This document shows, one piece after another, positions 19,340-27,880 of a DNA stretch of 32,736 nt. This DNA is from Spirogloea muscicola. Its lineage: Eukaryota > Streptophyta > Zygnematophyceae > Spirogloeales > Spirogloeaceae. Position 1 is the first letter of the stretch. Each line of letters begins with the position of its first letter. Where the stretch lies: positions 106,418-139,153 of the forward strand of contig WELB01000066.1 in the NCBI GenBank assembly GCA_009602725.1, written 5' to 3'. The position numbers and the translations under genes were made by a program. The notes below the pieces were generated by a model. The model saw only the letters and a list, made by a program, of their open reading frames with translations, did no database searches and was not told where the DNA came from.

Positions 19340-20140
19340 CTTCGCTTCAACTCTTCCTCGGCCTCCCACCTGACTGCTTGATCGGGGTGCGGCAGTGCGA
19401 ATGCGGCTTCCGTGCAGAGGGTGCTGAGCTCGCCACTCACATGCTGAGATGCACCACTGGGCCAGAAGTGGTTCCACAACCTCCTCCGCGATGCCCTGGC
19501 GGGTTTGATGCGCGACGCCGGCTACCGTGCAGTCGTGGAAGTCAACGATATCATGCCTATCACCACGGACGCCCAGGGACGTCATCATCGCCGCACAATT
19601 GACATTGTGGGCGTGCAACCTGGTGGAGGACCACGGGCCCTGGTCGACGTTGTGGTAACGGAGGCGTACAAGGGACCAGCATCCACACACATCGCTGGTC
19701 ACGCAGTGGGCGTTGCAGAACAAAGAAAGCTGCAGCATTACTCCGACTACCCTCAATGCGATCAGCTCCTGCCAGCGGCAATCGACGTCTTTGGTTGTCT
19801 GGGTCCTCGTTTCCACACCCTCCTCCAAAACATTGCCAATCTAGGCTACACACGTCGTGCAGATGTGTTTCCGGTTGAGTTGGGCTTGCCAGCTGCATAT
19901 CTGTCTTTCTTGCGACGACGTGTTTCGGCCTGTTTGCAGCGTGCTCAGGCTAATGCCTTGCACCAGAAAGCTGACCGAGCTCTAGTTGGTGGCAGAAGGG
20001 CTTCGTATCTGACATCTAGTATTCAGGCATCGATTTAGTGACCGTTATGTTTTGACCCGTGGTTACTGAGCGGGTCACTTTGCTGTAGATTATGTAGGTC
20101 TTTAGATGTGCTTGCCTTTGTACTTGGCCTTTGGCCTTCG
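19340..20140 (+). mobile_element. Non-LTR retrotransposon: zinc finger, restriction-like endonuclease, C-terminus and tail (copy E)
   Basis: This is the most informative copy. CxCG...HxxxC (QCECGFRAEGAELATHMLRC) is a C-terminal zinc finger. After a frameshift near 19460 come FHNLLRDALAGLM, TIDIVGVQPGGGPRALVDVV and RKLQHYSDY. The D-x14-D spacing followed by KxxxY fits the PD-(D/E)XK endonuclease of R2/NeSL-type elements (family signature: CCHC, R/KHN, PDx12-14D, KxxxY), with Ile in place of Pro. The frame runs to TAG at about 20037. A tail of the GAGCGGGTCAC ... CTTTGTACTTGGCC type follows. The reverse transcriptase is absent, so the copy is 5'-truncated and inactive. Confidence 0.8.
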
Positions 20141-20169
20141 TTTGTTTCAAATACACGAAATCTTATTCG

Positions 20170-20361
20170 CCAGGGGACCCACTTTCAGGACCCTAGCCTC
20201 TCTGATTTGCGGCTGCTTAGCAGGGTTACTGAGTGATTTGTAGCTGCTTTCTTTCTTTGTGTGCTTTGTTTTTTTAGCGCGTCCTCTGGCCCCCTTCTCG
20301 TACTTTGTTCATTCTTTTTTGGGCTGGCTTTTCCAGCCCCTATCCTCAATGGGCGAGCCCT
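20170..20361 (+). repeat. Retrotransposon 3' end and tail directly upstream of the F-box/LRR gene
   Basis: From CCAGGGGACCCACTT to CAATGGGCGAGCCCT this is nearly identical to 24798-25000, including the terminal codons (LSDLRLL) and the stem-loop GGGCTGGCTTTTCCAGCCC at 20321-20339. It ends 82 nt before the first ATG of the next gene. I found no target duplication. Confidence 0.8.
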
Positions 20362-20442
20362 CCCCTCACGTCTTCTCCTCTGCATTTGGCGCCCTCCGCA
20401 GTCGGTCGCTGCAGCCGGCGGCTCGGCGTCGGCCCCCGCGCG

Positions 20443-22377
20443 ATGAGGCCCGCCGCCATGGACCGCCTGCCGGACGAGTGCCTGCTGGCGGTGCTGGCGC
20501 GCGCCGCGGCCAGGCTCTACGCCCCGCCCGCCTGGGCCGCCATCGTGCGCGTCTGCCGCCGGTGGCGCCGCCTGGCCAAAGCGTCCATCACGGATGTGTG
20601 CCTGTCGGACCGGTGCCGTTATCACGCCCCGGAGCAGGAGCCGGCAGTCTTCGGCCCTGCCCTGGCCGCTGCCCTCCCGGCTTTATCGCATCTGACTCTT
20701 CAGTATCACTATTGGCCACACGTACACGGGCCGCCATATGACGACCTTTGCCTCCTGTCGGATATATCGACGCTCAGCAATTTGCGGATCAGGCTGGTGG
20801 GTGAAAATGCAGCGCTTCAGTGCAGATTCCGGGCTCTTCACATGCTCAGCAACGTAGTGCGAGAGCTCTCAATGAGAAACACAGGCCTCATGATGCCACT
20901 AGCTGACATCGCCAGCTTCACGGCACTCGAGAGCCTCGCACTGATCCAGACCCAAGCTACAGGTTATCACCTTCTGCGGCCAGTATGCTGCCCAATCTTG
21001 CTGATTACTGCTACTGGTGCCACTGACTATTATATCTTACATTGAGCTCACATTGGCAGGTACTTCCAAGTGCCGGCTCTGATCACCTCACGTGTCATGC
21101 AGATGCAGACATACACATCATTGCTGAATCCTGTCGGCAACTCACGGGGCTCGAGCTGCGGTTCAGTTTCGACTTTGGAACATTAAGTCCAGCTCGTCAA
21201 ACTCGTGTTACTGATGCTGGCTTGGAGTCGATTGCGAACTATATGCCCCAGCTTCGCAAATTCACATCGAATATTGGTGCAGCATCACAGACAGTGGGAT
21301 TAGGCGGTTGGCGTTAGGTTGCCCGCTGCTGCAGGACATCAGCTTGCATGATTGCTACAATCTTTCTGTACAATCTGCCTACTCGTTTATAGTAGCATGC
21401 CGTGAACTGAGGAGGCTGCAGTTACATCAAAGCTGGAGCAACCAATGGCTACAGCCCCAACAAACTGGAGATTTCAACATATCACGATTGGAACAAGTGG
21501 AGCTCCACATGCCCGATGATGCAACTCTTACCATCACAGCCATGGCAACCCTTGCTTCATCCTGCCCGCAACTGCATGATCTACATCTTCACACTAATCA
21601 CGACCCGAAGCCAAAGTCAGCAGGCCCGACCCGTTGGAACCTTGTCCAGCTACGCCAGCGCTTGTAAAGTTGACAATGAAGGGATTCCACCTGAAAATGA
21701 CATCCTTTGCAGCGTTCTTAGTCAACGCTCCCCGATTGGAACACTTGAGCTTGACGTCTTGCGAGTTGGTCGGTACCATGCAAGCGCTACCCGCCAAGAT
21801 GTCTCTTCGCTCCCTGAATAGTTGTTCACTGCGCATCGGGCCAACGGTGGACTTCTGGAAGTTTGGTACATGGTGCCCTAATGTGACTTCCTTGGAGATT
21901 TCGTCACGTCGAAAAAGCGAGTCCGTCGTTTCATCGCTGGCCGGATGCAGCCGACTGGTGAACCTAGATATTGATACCTACTATCCTTTTCACAACAAGG
22001 TGCTTCCATGGACATGTCCTTCACTGAAAACCCTGAGAGTGCTCAGCTGTTGCAACAACGTGCATTGGCAAGACTTGGCTGCACTGGCGAGGGCGTCCCC
22101 GCAAGTGCAACAAGTTCATCTGACAGAGTGCAGGTACATGGACAAGGAAGCCATCCTTGACCTTCTCACTTCGTGTTCCCAACTTGACTATATCAGAGTG
22201 ATGTGCTGCCCCAAGCTCTCTCAAAAGGCGATGAATGCCTTGGAATTTGGATCGCATGTTTTGCGAGGTCAGGTTTATGCAAAAATGCATCTTGAAATTG
22301 TAGATGGAAAGTGGGGACTCAATTGGGGAGGAATAGATGTGACAGGTCCATTTATTACATATCGATCTAAATTTTGA
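20443..22377 (+). CDS. F-box/leucine-rich-repeat protein with two apparent frameshifts
   Basis: The N-terminus (MDRLPDECLLAVLARAAARL then VCRRWRRLAK) is an F-box, the domain that docks to SKP1 in SCF ubiquitin ligases. The rest carries irregular leucine-rich repeats of the AMN1/FBXL kind (ITDSGIRRLALGCPLLQDIS, LDLLTSCSQLDYIRV). ATG 20458 has the better context (GCCGCCATGG); 20443 is an in-frame alternative. Exon 1 ends at 20982, the intron is 20983-21059 (GTATGC...GGCAG), and exon 2 starts at 21060. The frame then slips by one base near 21282 and again near 21600-21635 without plausible introns, while LRR coding continues on each side up to TGA at 22375-22377. A TGTAA lies at 22521. It may be a young pseudogene, or two bases may be missing from the assembly. 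Confidence 0.72.
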
Positions 22378-22379
22378 AA

Positions 22380-22700
22380 CTGATTGAAGGACTCTGATTG
22401 ATATGGCAGTGAGGCTTAGTGAACTTGCTAGTCCAAGAACAAAGGTGGGGAGCATAATGTAGCAATACTTGCATGCATCCTTAAAGCAAACCCCAAATCT
22501 CAGCCGCGGTAGTTCGATATTGTAAAAGACAGCATCGGGCATGTGTTGCGCATCATACATGACGCAGTCACATGAGTCGAGAACACATTCCAGAGTTTTC
22601 AGATGGCAAGCCAACTGCGGAAGTCTGCTGCAGGCACGGAACTTAGTGCTTTCAGCTGCAACTTTCCGACTTGGGCTGCTGACTAGGGGCATTCTTGTTC
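22380..22700 (-). pseudogene. Possible LRR fragment on the opposite strand
   Basis: The minus-strand ORF entering from 22692 contains LPQLACHLKTLECVLDSCD and ELPRLRFGVCFKDA, with leucine spacing like the repeats of the neighbouring LRR gene. It then runs into the 3' end of that gene antisense. It could be an inverted fragment of a second LRR gene or a chance ORF. Confidence 0.3.
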
Positions 22701-22841
22701 GATGTAGCCGCTTGCATAGCTGTGGGTGCCGTCCTTATCAAATGCAGGCCGCGCCTTGTCTAATAATGCCTTCGGGTTTTGACAGGGGCGACGCTTTTCC
22801 GCCCACTACTTATGGTGATCTGCATTTGCTGACTAGATATT

Positions 22842-23130
22842 ATGAAGGGCCCCCTCGCAGTTGTCACGGAGAGTGGTTGCGTGCTTTTTGCGCCTTTCGG
22901 CCCTCTCAGACCTTATACATGCCTTAGGGATGACCTCTCTCACACGAGACGGACGTGCGCGGGCATGTCCGGCTGCGGTCGGCATCCTCACCTGGCGCGA
23001 GGGCCTGGCTCCACGCTCTTTCCGCTGTATGACGCCCTGCGGATGCCAGACGAGAGCTTCGCACGGCCGTTTGTGCGGAGATCTCCTCCTCCTCGCTCCT
23101 GGGACTGTCTTCTGAGATCGTACTTTGTTC
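22842..23130 (+). other. Degraded sequence 5' of copy F; no recognised domain
   Basis: Overlapping plus-strand frames (22842-23369 and 22861-23115) are open, and one joins the zinc-finger part of copy F. They may be decayed element coding sequence. No reverse-transcriptase motif is recognisable. Confidence 0.3.
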
Positions 23131-23909
23131 ATTCTTTTTTGGGCTGGCATTTCCAGCCCTTATCCTCAATAGGCGAGCACTTTCTTCTGAGATTGCCCTC
23201 TCTTCTGGGAGTGCTGCAGTGTGAATGCGGCGAACGGGTGACGGATTCATCGGAATTGGCGGCACACGTCCTCAGCTGTGCACATGGAGGCGACCGCAAG
23301 GGTGCTCACGACCTCCTCGGGAATGCAAAGTTTGCCATTCTCCTGGAGGCATGTACACAGCGGCCATAGAAAACACGTCCATCAGGCCCATCCTGAAGCC
23401 TGAGCAGATGTTTGATGGACTTCAAACGCGGATGGTCCACCTGGTGGCCACCACGGCGGCGGCCGCAGCATTGCCGACGTGGTCACCACAGATATGGTCG
23501 ACCGCTCCAATCTGGGGCTTTCTGCTTCGAAGGCTGGGCATGCAGCAGCGAAGTCCGCTCGTGGCAAAGAGGCCAAGTAAGCGGACAACGCAGAAGAGGA
23601 TGACTTCGTTCCACTGGCCATCAATGTGCAGGGGCTTTCGGGGTCTCAGTGGCTAGACCTGTTGACCAACCCGGCTTGCGCGCCGCGCGGTCTAGGTCCC
23701 GCAGGTGTAGCAAGCAGGCCGACTTCAACGCCGCTCGCTTGCCAGCGCAGGTTGTTCGCATGCGCCTTTCCATATGCCTCCAGCTGTCCAAGGCCCACGG
23801 CTTGCACCTGCGTGCTGGCCGTGCTCTAGCTGCAGCCTCCAGCTTTCGTCAAGGGGGGTTCCCAGCAGCTAGTTCTTCTGACTTGCGGCTGCTAAGTAGA
23901 GGCTACTAG
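23115..23909 (+). mobile_element. Non-LTR retrotransposon fragment with zinc finger and C-terminus (copy F)
   Basis: It opens with a tail-like unit (stem-loop GGGCTGGCATTTCCAGCCC, 23141-23159). CxCG...HxxxC follows (QCECGERVTDSSELAAHVLS then C) with RKGAHDLLGNAKF. Shifted frames then carry KEAK-stop-ADNAEEDDFVPLA and QWLDLLT, and finally MRLSICLQLSKAHGLHLRAG and SSSDLRLLSRGY with TAG at 23907-23909. Several frameshifts and a stop at the KxxxY tyrosine show decay. The tail unit in front suggests insertion into, or fusion with, an older 3' tail. Confidence 0.72.
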
Positions 23910-24200
23910 GTGATCATCCTACATGGTAATTGCTCAGTCGTTTTAGGGCATTTCGGCCCCTTCGGACGTCGTCTATTCTTTTGGGGCTGGCTTGTCACAG
24001 ACCTCGCCCCCTTTCGAAAGAGCTCACTTCTTTCACAGTCATTGCCCTACATTGAAGGAGCTGTTCCTTCCTGTATGGTCATTGTGCGTTTCGGCCCAAC
24101 AGACCTTGTCCATTTCTTCTGGGCTGGCCTTTCACAAATCTCGCTCGTCTGAAGGAATCACATCTCTTCCTGGCAGGCTGCCTTATAGACCTTGAGCATG
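23910..24200 (+). repeat. Tail of copy F with two stem-loop units
   Basis: Units start at 23984 (GGGCTGGCTTGTCACAGACC) and 24121 (GGGCTGGCCTTTCACAAATC). The stems are degenerate, the second more so. Confidence 0.5.
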
Positions 24201-24718
24201 TATTGTCATTGTGGCTTTGGTTTAGCAGTGTGCACTTAATGAAGAATTGGCCACGCCTTCCACATTCACGTGGGCCTGCAGCAAATATTATTGGCCTTGC
24301 GTGGGGCCGCCTGGAATAGGTGGGTGTACTCTACACTTCGTGTCCATCGCATTAACAGCGATTCTGAGCATTCTACTTGGATGCAAGTGAGGCGTCAAGT
24401 AGAACCGCTGTTTCCTCAATGATGTGGGGTGCATGCATGAGATCAGCGTTGCTTGCATAGACTCGTGCAGAGCTTGTGACGATCATTGTGTGCCTTCACA
24501 TGGTCTCCCATGAAGGCATGGTTTGACATTTGTCTACCTGAAGGACCTTGATTGCGATGTAGGGAGCTCTCACTTCATTTGAAGCCAATGCAACTTAGCA
24601 CGAGGCGCCGATCACCCTTTAGAGGAGTGGTAGTGGGACGGCCATGAATTTTATCCACTAGCAATGGATGTCCATGGGGTTTTTAGAGTATGTTTGCTTG
24701 AATTCCTCCAGCAGCTCG
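24201..24718. other. No gene seen
   Basis: No supported ORF, RNA gene or family repeat is visible. This is ordinary-composition sequence into which the next element copy inserted. Confidence 0.35.
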
Positions 24719-24729
24719 GATTATAAGCG
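24719..24729. repeat. Target-site duplication, left copy (GATTATAAGCG)
   Basis: It is identical to 25008-25018. The two copies bracket element copy G exactly. Confidence 0.8.
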
Positions 24730-25007
24730 CAGAGGTCCATGGCCCGTGCGCTGCACCTTCGTGCCGGGAGAGCCCTCGCTGCTGCCTCTGGCTCTGTCCA
24801 GGGGACCCACTTCCAGGACCCTAGCCTCTCTGATTTGCGGCTGCTTAGCAGGGGTTACTGAGTAATTTGTAGCTGCTTTCTTTCTTTGTGTGCTTTGGTT
24901 TCTTAGCGCTTCCTCTGGCTTCCTCTGGCCCCCTTCTCGTTCTTTGTTCATTCTTTTCTGGGCTGGCTTGTCCAGCCCCTATCCTCAATGGGCGAGCCCT
25001 TTCTTCT
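24730..25007 (+). mobile_element. 5'-truncated non-LTR retrotransposon insertion (copy G)
   Basis: This 278-bp insertion starts inside the family's C-terminal coding sequence (MARALHLRAGRALAAASGS, through LSDLRLLSRGY and TGA). It continues through the tail with stem-loop GGGCTGGCTTGTCCAGCCC (24960-24978) and ends at CCCTTTCTTCT. It is bounded by an 11-bp direct repeat. Severe 5' truncation plus a target duplication is the signature of target-primed reverse transcription. It is close to the 20170-20361 copy, with an 11-nt CTTCCTCTGGC duplication inside, so it looks young. Confidence 0.85.
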
Positions 25008-25018
25008 GATTATAAGCG
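25008..25018. repeat. Target-site duplication, right copy (GATTATAAGCG)
   Basis: This is the partner of 24719-24729 and defines the element's 3' end. Confidence 0.8.
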
Positions 25019-26040
25019 GTGGCCCCACGTCAGGAGCAGCAGGGCGAGCAGCCAGGTACTAGTGTCACAGGCTCGCTGGCCCTGATACTTCCTGCGTCTA
25101 TCCGTTTCAATACAGCACTCCCAGGCGCTCTCCTTGCATCTGTATGCAGTGGGCCAGGCGACGGCAGTGGGCTGGCAGTGGCAGTTTTGTTGGCGAGCAC
25201 ATCGGCAGTGGCAAGCGCTATGAATGTGACGGTGGTGTGGTGCACAGGCTGGGAGGATGCAAGGGGAGCTGGGAGCAGGACATGCCAGGGGAGGGTACTT
25301 CAGGCCGTCTCAAAGGCTGCTTTCCTCGTCTGCCTTAAGCGGCTAAATGCTCTCACCAACAGGGTATGTTGGGGAGATGAGCCCCCGGAGCCCACTTCTG
25401 GTGACGGCTGTCCTCGAAGATACTGTTACAATCACAAGCATGAGTGAAGTCACTACCCCGACTCTTTCGCGGATGCTGGCTATCAAGTCCCCTCATCTTT
25501 CCCCGAAGAAATCACCAACAAATAGGGTTGGAGAACGCGAAACGTGTCAGTGCGCATTCACGACATCTAAGGTCGTCTGATGTATCTGCATCGGACCGCT
25601 CAAGGGAGTGCGAATAAAGGCAGCTGCAGCCACATGACCATTCTATGGCGGCAGCTGCTGTCCTGGCGCCCCGGTCTGACCCGGCCCTCCGAAGCAGCGC
25701 TCATTGACGGTGCCTGGGAGCCTGGCCTGCGCCTCCTTGGCCACTCCACCGACCACGTCTACTGGTGCTACACGCCCAAGTCCAGTCCACTGTCCATAAG
25801 ATTGACTCCCGCCATAGTTCCCTTCTGAAGAGTCCTTTGCTCCGTCGTGCTTGGCTAGCCAGTGACAGACAATTAGGAGCAACAAGCACTTTTATAGGCC
25901 AGATTGCATTCCGTCTCATCACAGGCTGCAAAACGCCGTCTTCTGTCATAAGGGCTAAAAGGAGCGGTGCTCATGAATTGAAGGGGAGGCCAAGCCGAGC
26001 CAGTACACATCAGAGTAGGCACTTGTTTTGCTGCGCTTTC
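25019..26040. other. No recognised gene
   Basis: There are ORFs on both strands, the longest at 25019-25447 on the plus strand (142 codons). None shows a domain, splice pattern or similarity that I recognise. It may be old repeat sequence. Confidence 0.3.
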
Positions 26041-26059
26041 GTGTTGTAAGGATCCCACT

Positions 26060-26330
26060 TGACCTTCTCCACTACTTTGGGCTGGCCTTCCACAGCCATA
26101 GCCTCCTTGCAAATAAGTATGCTGCTAGCCAAGCCGATTTGCTCTGGCGCGATTAAAATGTTTTGACAAGTGACTAGGTGATTGACTTGGTATTCAACTG
26201 GCTGTCGACTTCGAGTTGGCCATCACTCGTGGCCACTTGAGTTGCTATGGTGCTTGTGCTGCAGTGTTGACGTTTCCACCGTGACCTTGCCCATCCTTCT
26301 TGGGCCGGCATTGAACACTGAACCGCCTCC
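26060..26330 (+). repeat. Two degraded retrotransposon tail units
   Basis: GGCTGGCCTTCCACAGCC at 26080-26097 and TTGGGCCGGCATTGAAC near 26300 each follow a GACCTT..CCA or GACCTTGCCCA lead, as in the other tail units. No element coding sequence is attached. Confidence 0.45.
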
Positions 26331-27880
26331 TTGAGAAGCTTCATTGTTACGGTTCGGCATTAACTTGGAGTCTGTGATACGCCAGTCAGCACCGCGTGAA
26401 CGACCAATTCTGTGGTGCACAAGTGACACAGATTGGAGGTGACACGGATCGAAGGTCGTCTTGCTCCGCCTGCTTGGCATGTTAGAGAGGCAAAGAGAGT
26501 AACAAACCTTGCGATATTGCGACAAACCTTTAGATATCAGCTCGCTAATATGGTGCTGTTGAAAGTCGCAGCACCACACCTTGTACTGTAACATAGGCGC
26601 GATGTGACATGAAGGCACACAACATTAGTCATTAACAAGCTCAGCAAGTGACGGATTTTTGAATACTGCGACCGGCAGATTACAACAGAACATCAGCAGA
26701 GGCTTGTCTCAGAGCAACTCCCTGTAGACGTGATATTACATGGCAGGGCTTTGCCATCTACCTGGTATTGACCCCCTCTGTCTAACATACATGAGCACCA
26801 CCCCTACTCCCGATTCAAACTGGCAGCTACCATTATATGGCATAGTCTGAGCATGGGCTTATAAAGGTAAGTGCCAGTGTCAGGACCTGTCATGCTACAG
26901 ACATTCTCTTCAAGGACTGCTTCTGAGGATCTGTGGCCTGTCTGCTCCAATGTATGCCGAGCAGGAACTTACATAGCTACAACGGGCTCTGGTTAGGACC
27001 CCTACATGAGTTGTTACTCAGGGGTGCTTGTTGGCCATTGTGAAGTTGTGGAATTGTAGATTAGTGAGATAAGCTCAAAAACAGGCTACCCTACTTGCAA
27101 GGATCCACGTATACGTTTCCTTGATGGCTTGCTACCAGAACAAAAGGACATTTGCCCAGGTCCCCTTTGTCTCCTATTGCGCAACATCTGGTGCAGTCTA
27201 TCCTTGCTGCCAATTTGTCAATAGCTAACTTGGTACACATGAATGACGGAATGTGGCACACTTGGCGTGAGAATGGATGGCTCATAAGCACAAATGGTAT
27301 CATCTAAGATAGCAATCACTAGCAAAGGTATGTCATACTGTTTCATCTTCTAAAATACTGGTCTGTCTGGCTGTGCTTGAGCATGGACTGTCCTCCCATT
27401 CACAGAGCAACCCAGCTTTTGTGACGGGCCACTTGAATCAAGTGACAAAAGACATAAATAGCAAGTGCAAGCAGTAATCTGCCTCGCACTATGTACAGCA
27501 GACCAGGACTTATTGAAGTACTAGAAGTGTGCTTGACAGAAGCTGTGAAAAAGAATGGATGCTGGGTTGACTGAGCAACAAAACAGGCCTGACAAATGCA
27601 TCTCCTTATGGCGGCCTGTTCCTTGACGACAGAGAGATCTATGAATCTGGCTACACAAATGTCCTACCTATGGCTGGCCATCCATCTCTGCAGCCTGGCT
27701 TGGAAGGTGGCCTAGTGCATTCTTCATCTCTGCCAGAACTGAGGGAGACGGATTCTGGGGAATTCAAGGTGGGGGTTAGGGGAAGCGAGGGGGCGGTGTT
27801 GGGGAAGGGGGTGGGAGTGAACTGCTGATGATCTTAGCATAACAGCTCACATCAGCATCCTTATACCCAGCACGGTTGTC
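26331..27880. other. Long intergenic stretch; no gene seen
   Basis: No supported coding region is found on either strand. The right end must hold the 3' UTR of the PMT gene. The only distinct structure is a G-run cluster at 27768-27815. Confidence 0.4.
27768..27815 (+). other. G-run cluster able to form a G-quadruplex
   Basis: Runs GGGGG, GGGG, GGGGG, GGGG, GGGGG and GGG occur within 48 nt with short loops on the plus strand. It lies 66 nt beyond the PMT stop codon, so the PMT transcript would carry the C-rich complement. Confidence 0.6.

Noticed and set aside
19010-19828. A 272-codon minus-strand ORF, the longest in the window
   Set aside because: It is antisense to the endonuclease-coding copies D and E, whose motifs are on the plus strand; the protein has no recognisable features.
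22021-22692. A 223-codon minus-strand ORF as a full gene
   Set aside because: Its larger part is antisense to the conserved LRR coding sequence; only the 22380-22700 part is kept as a weak LRR fragment.
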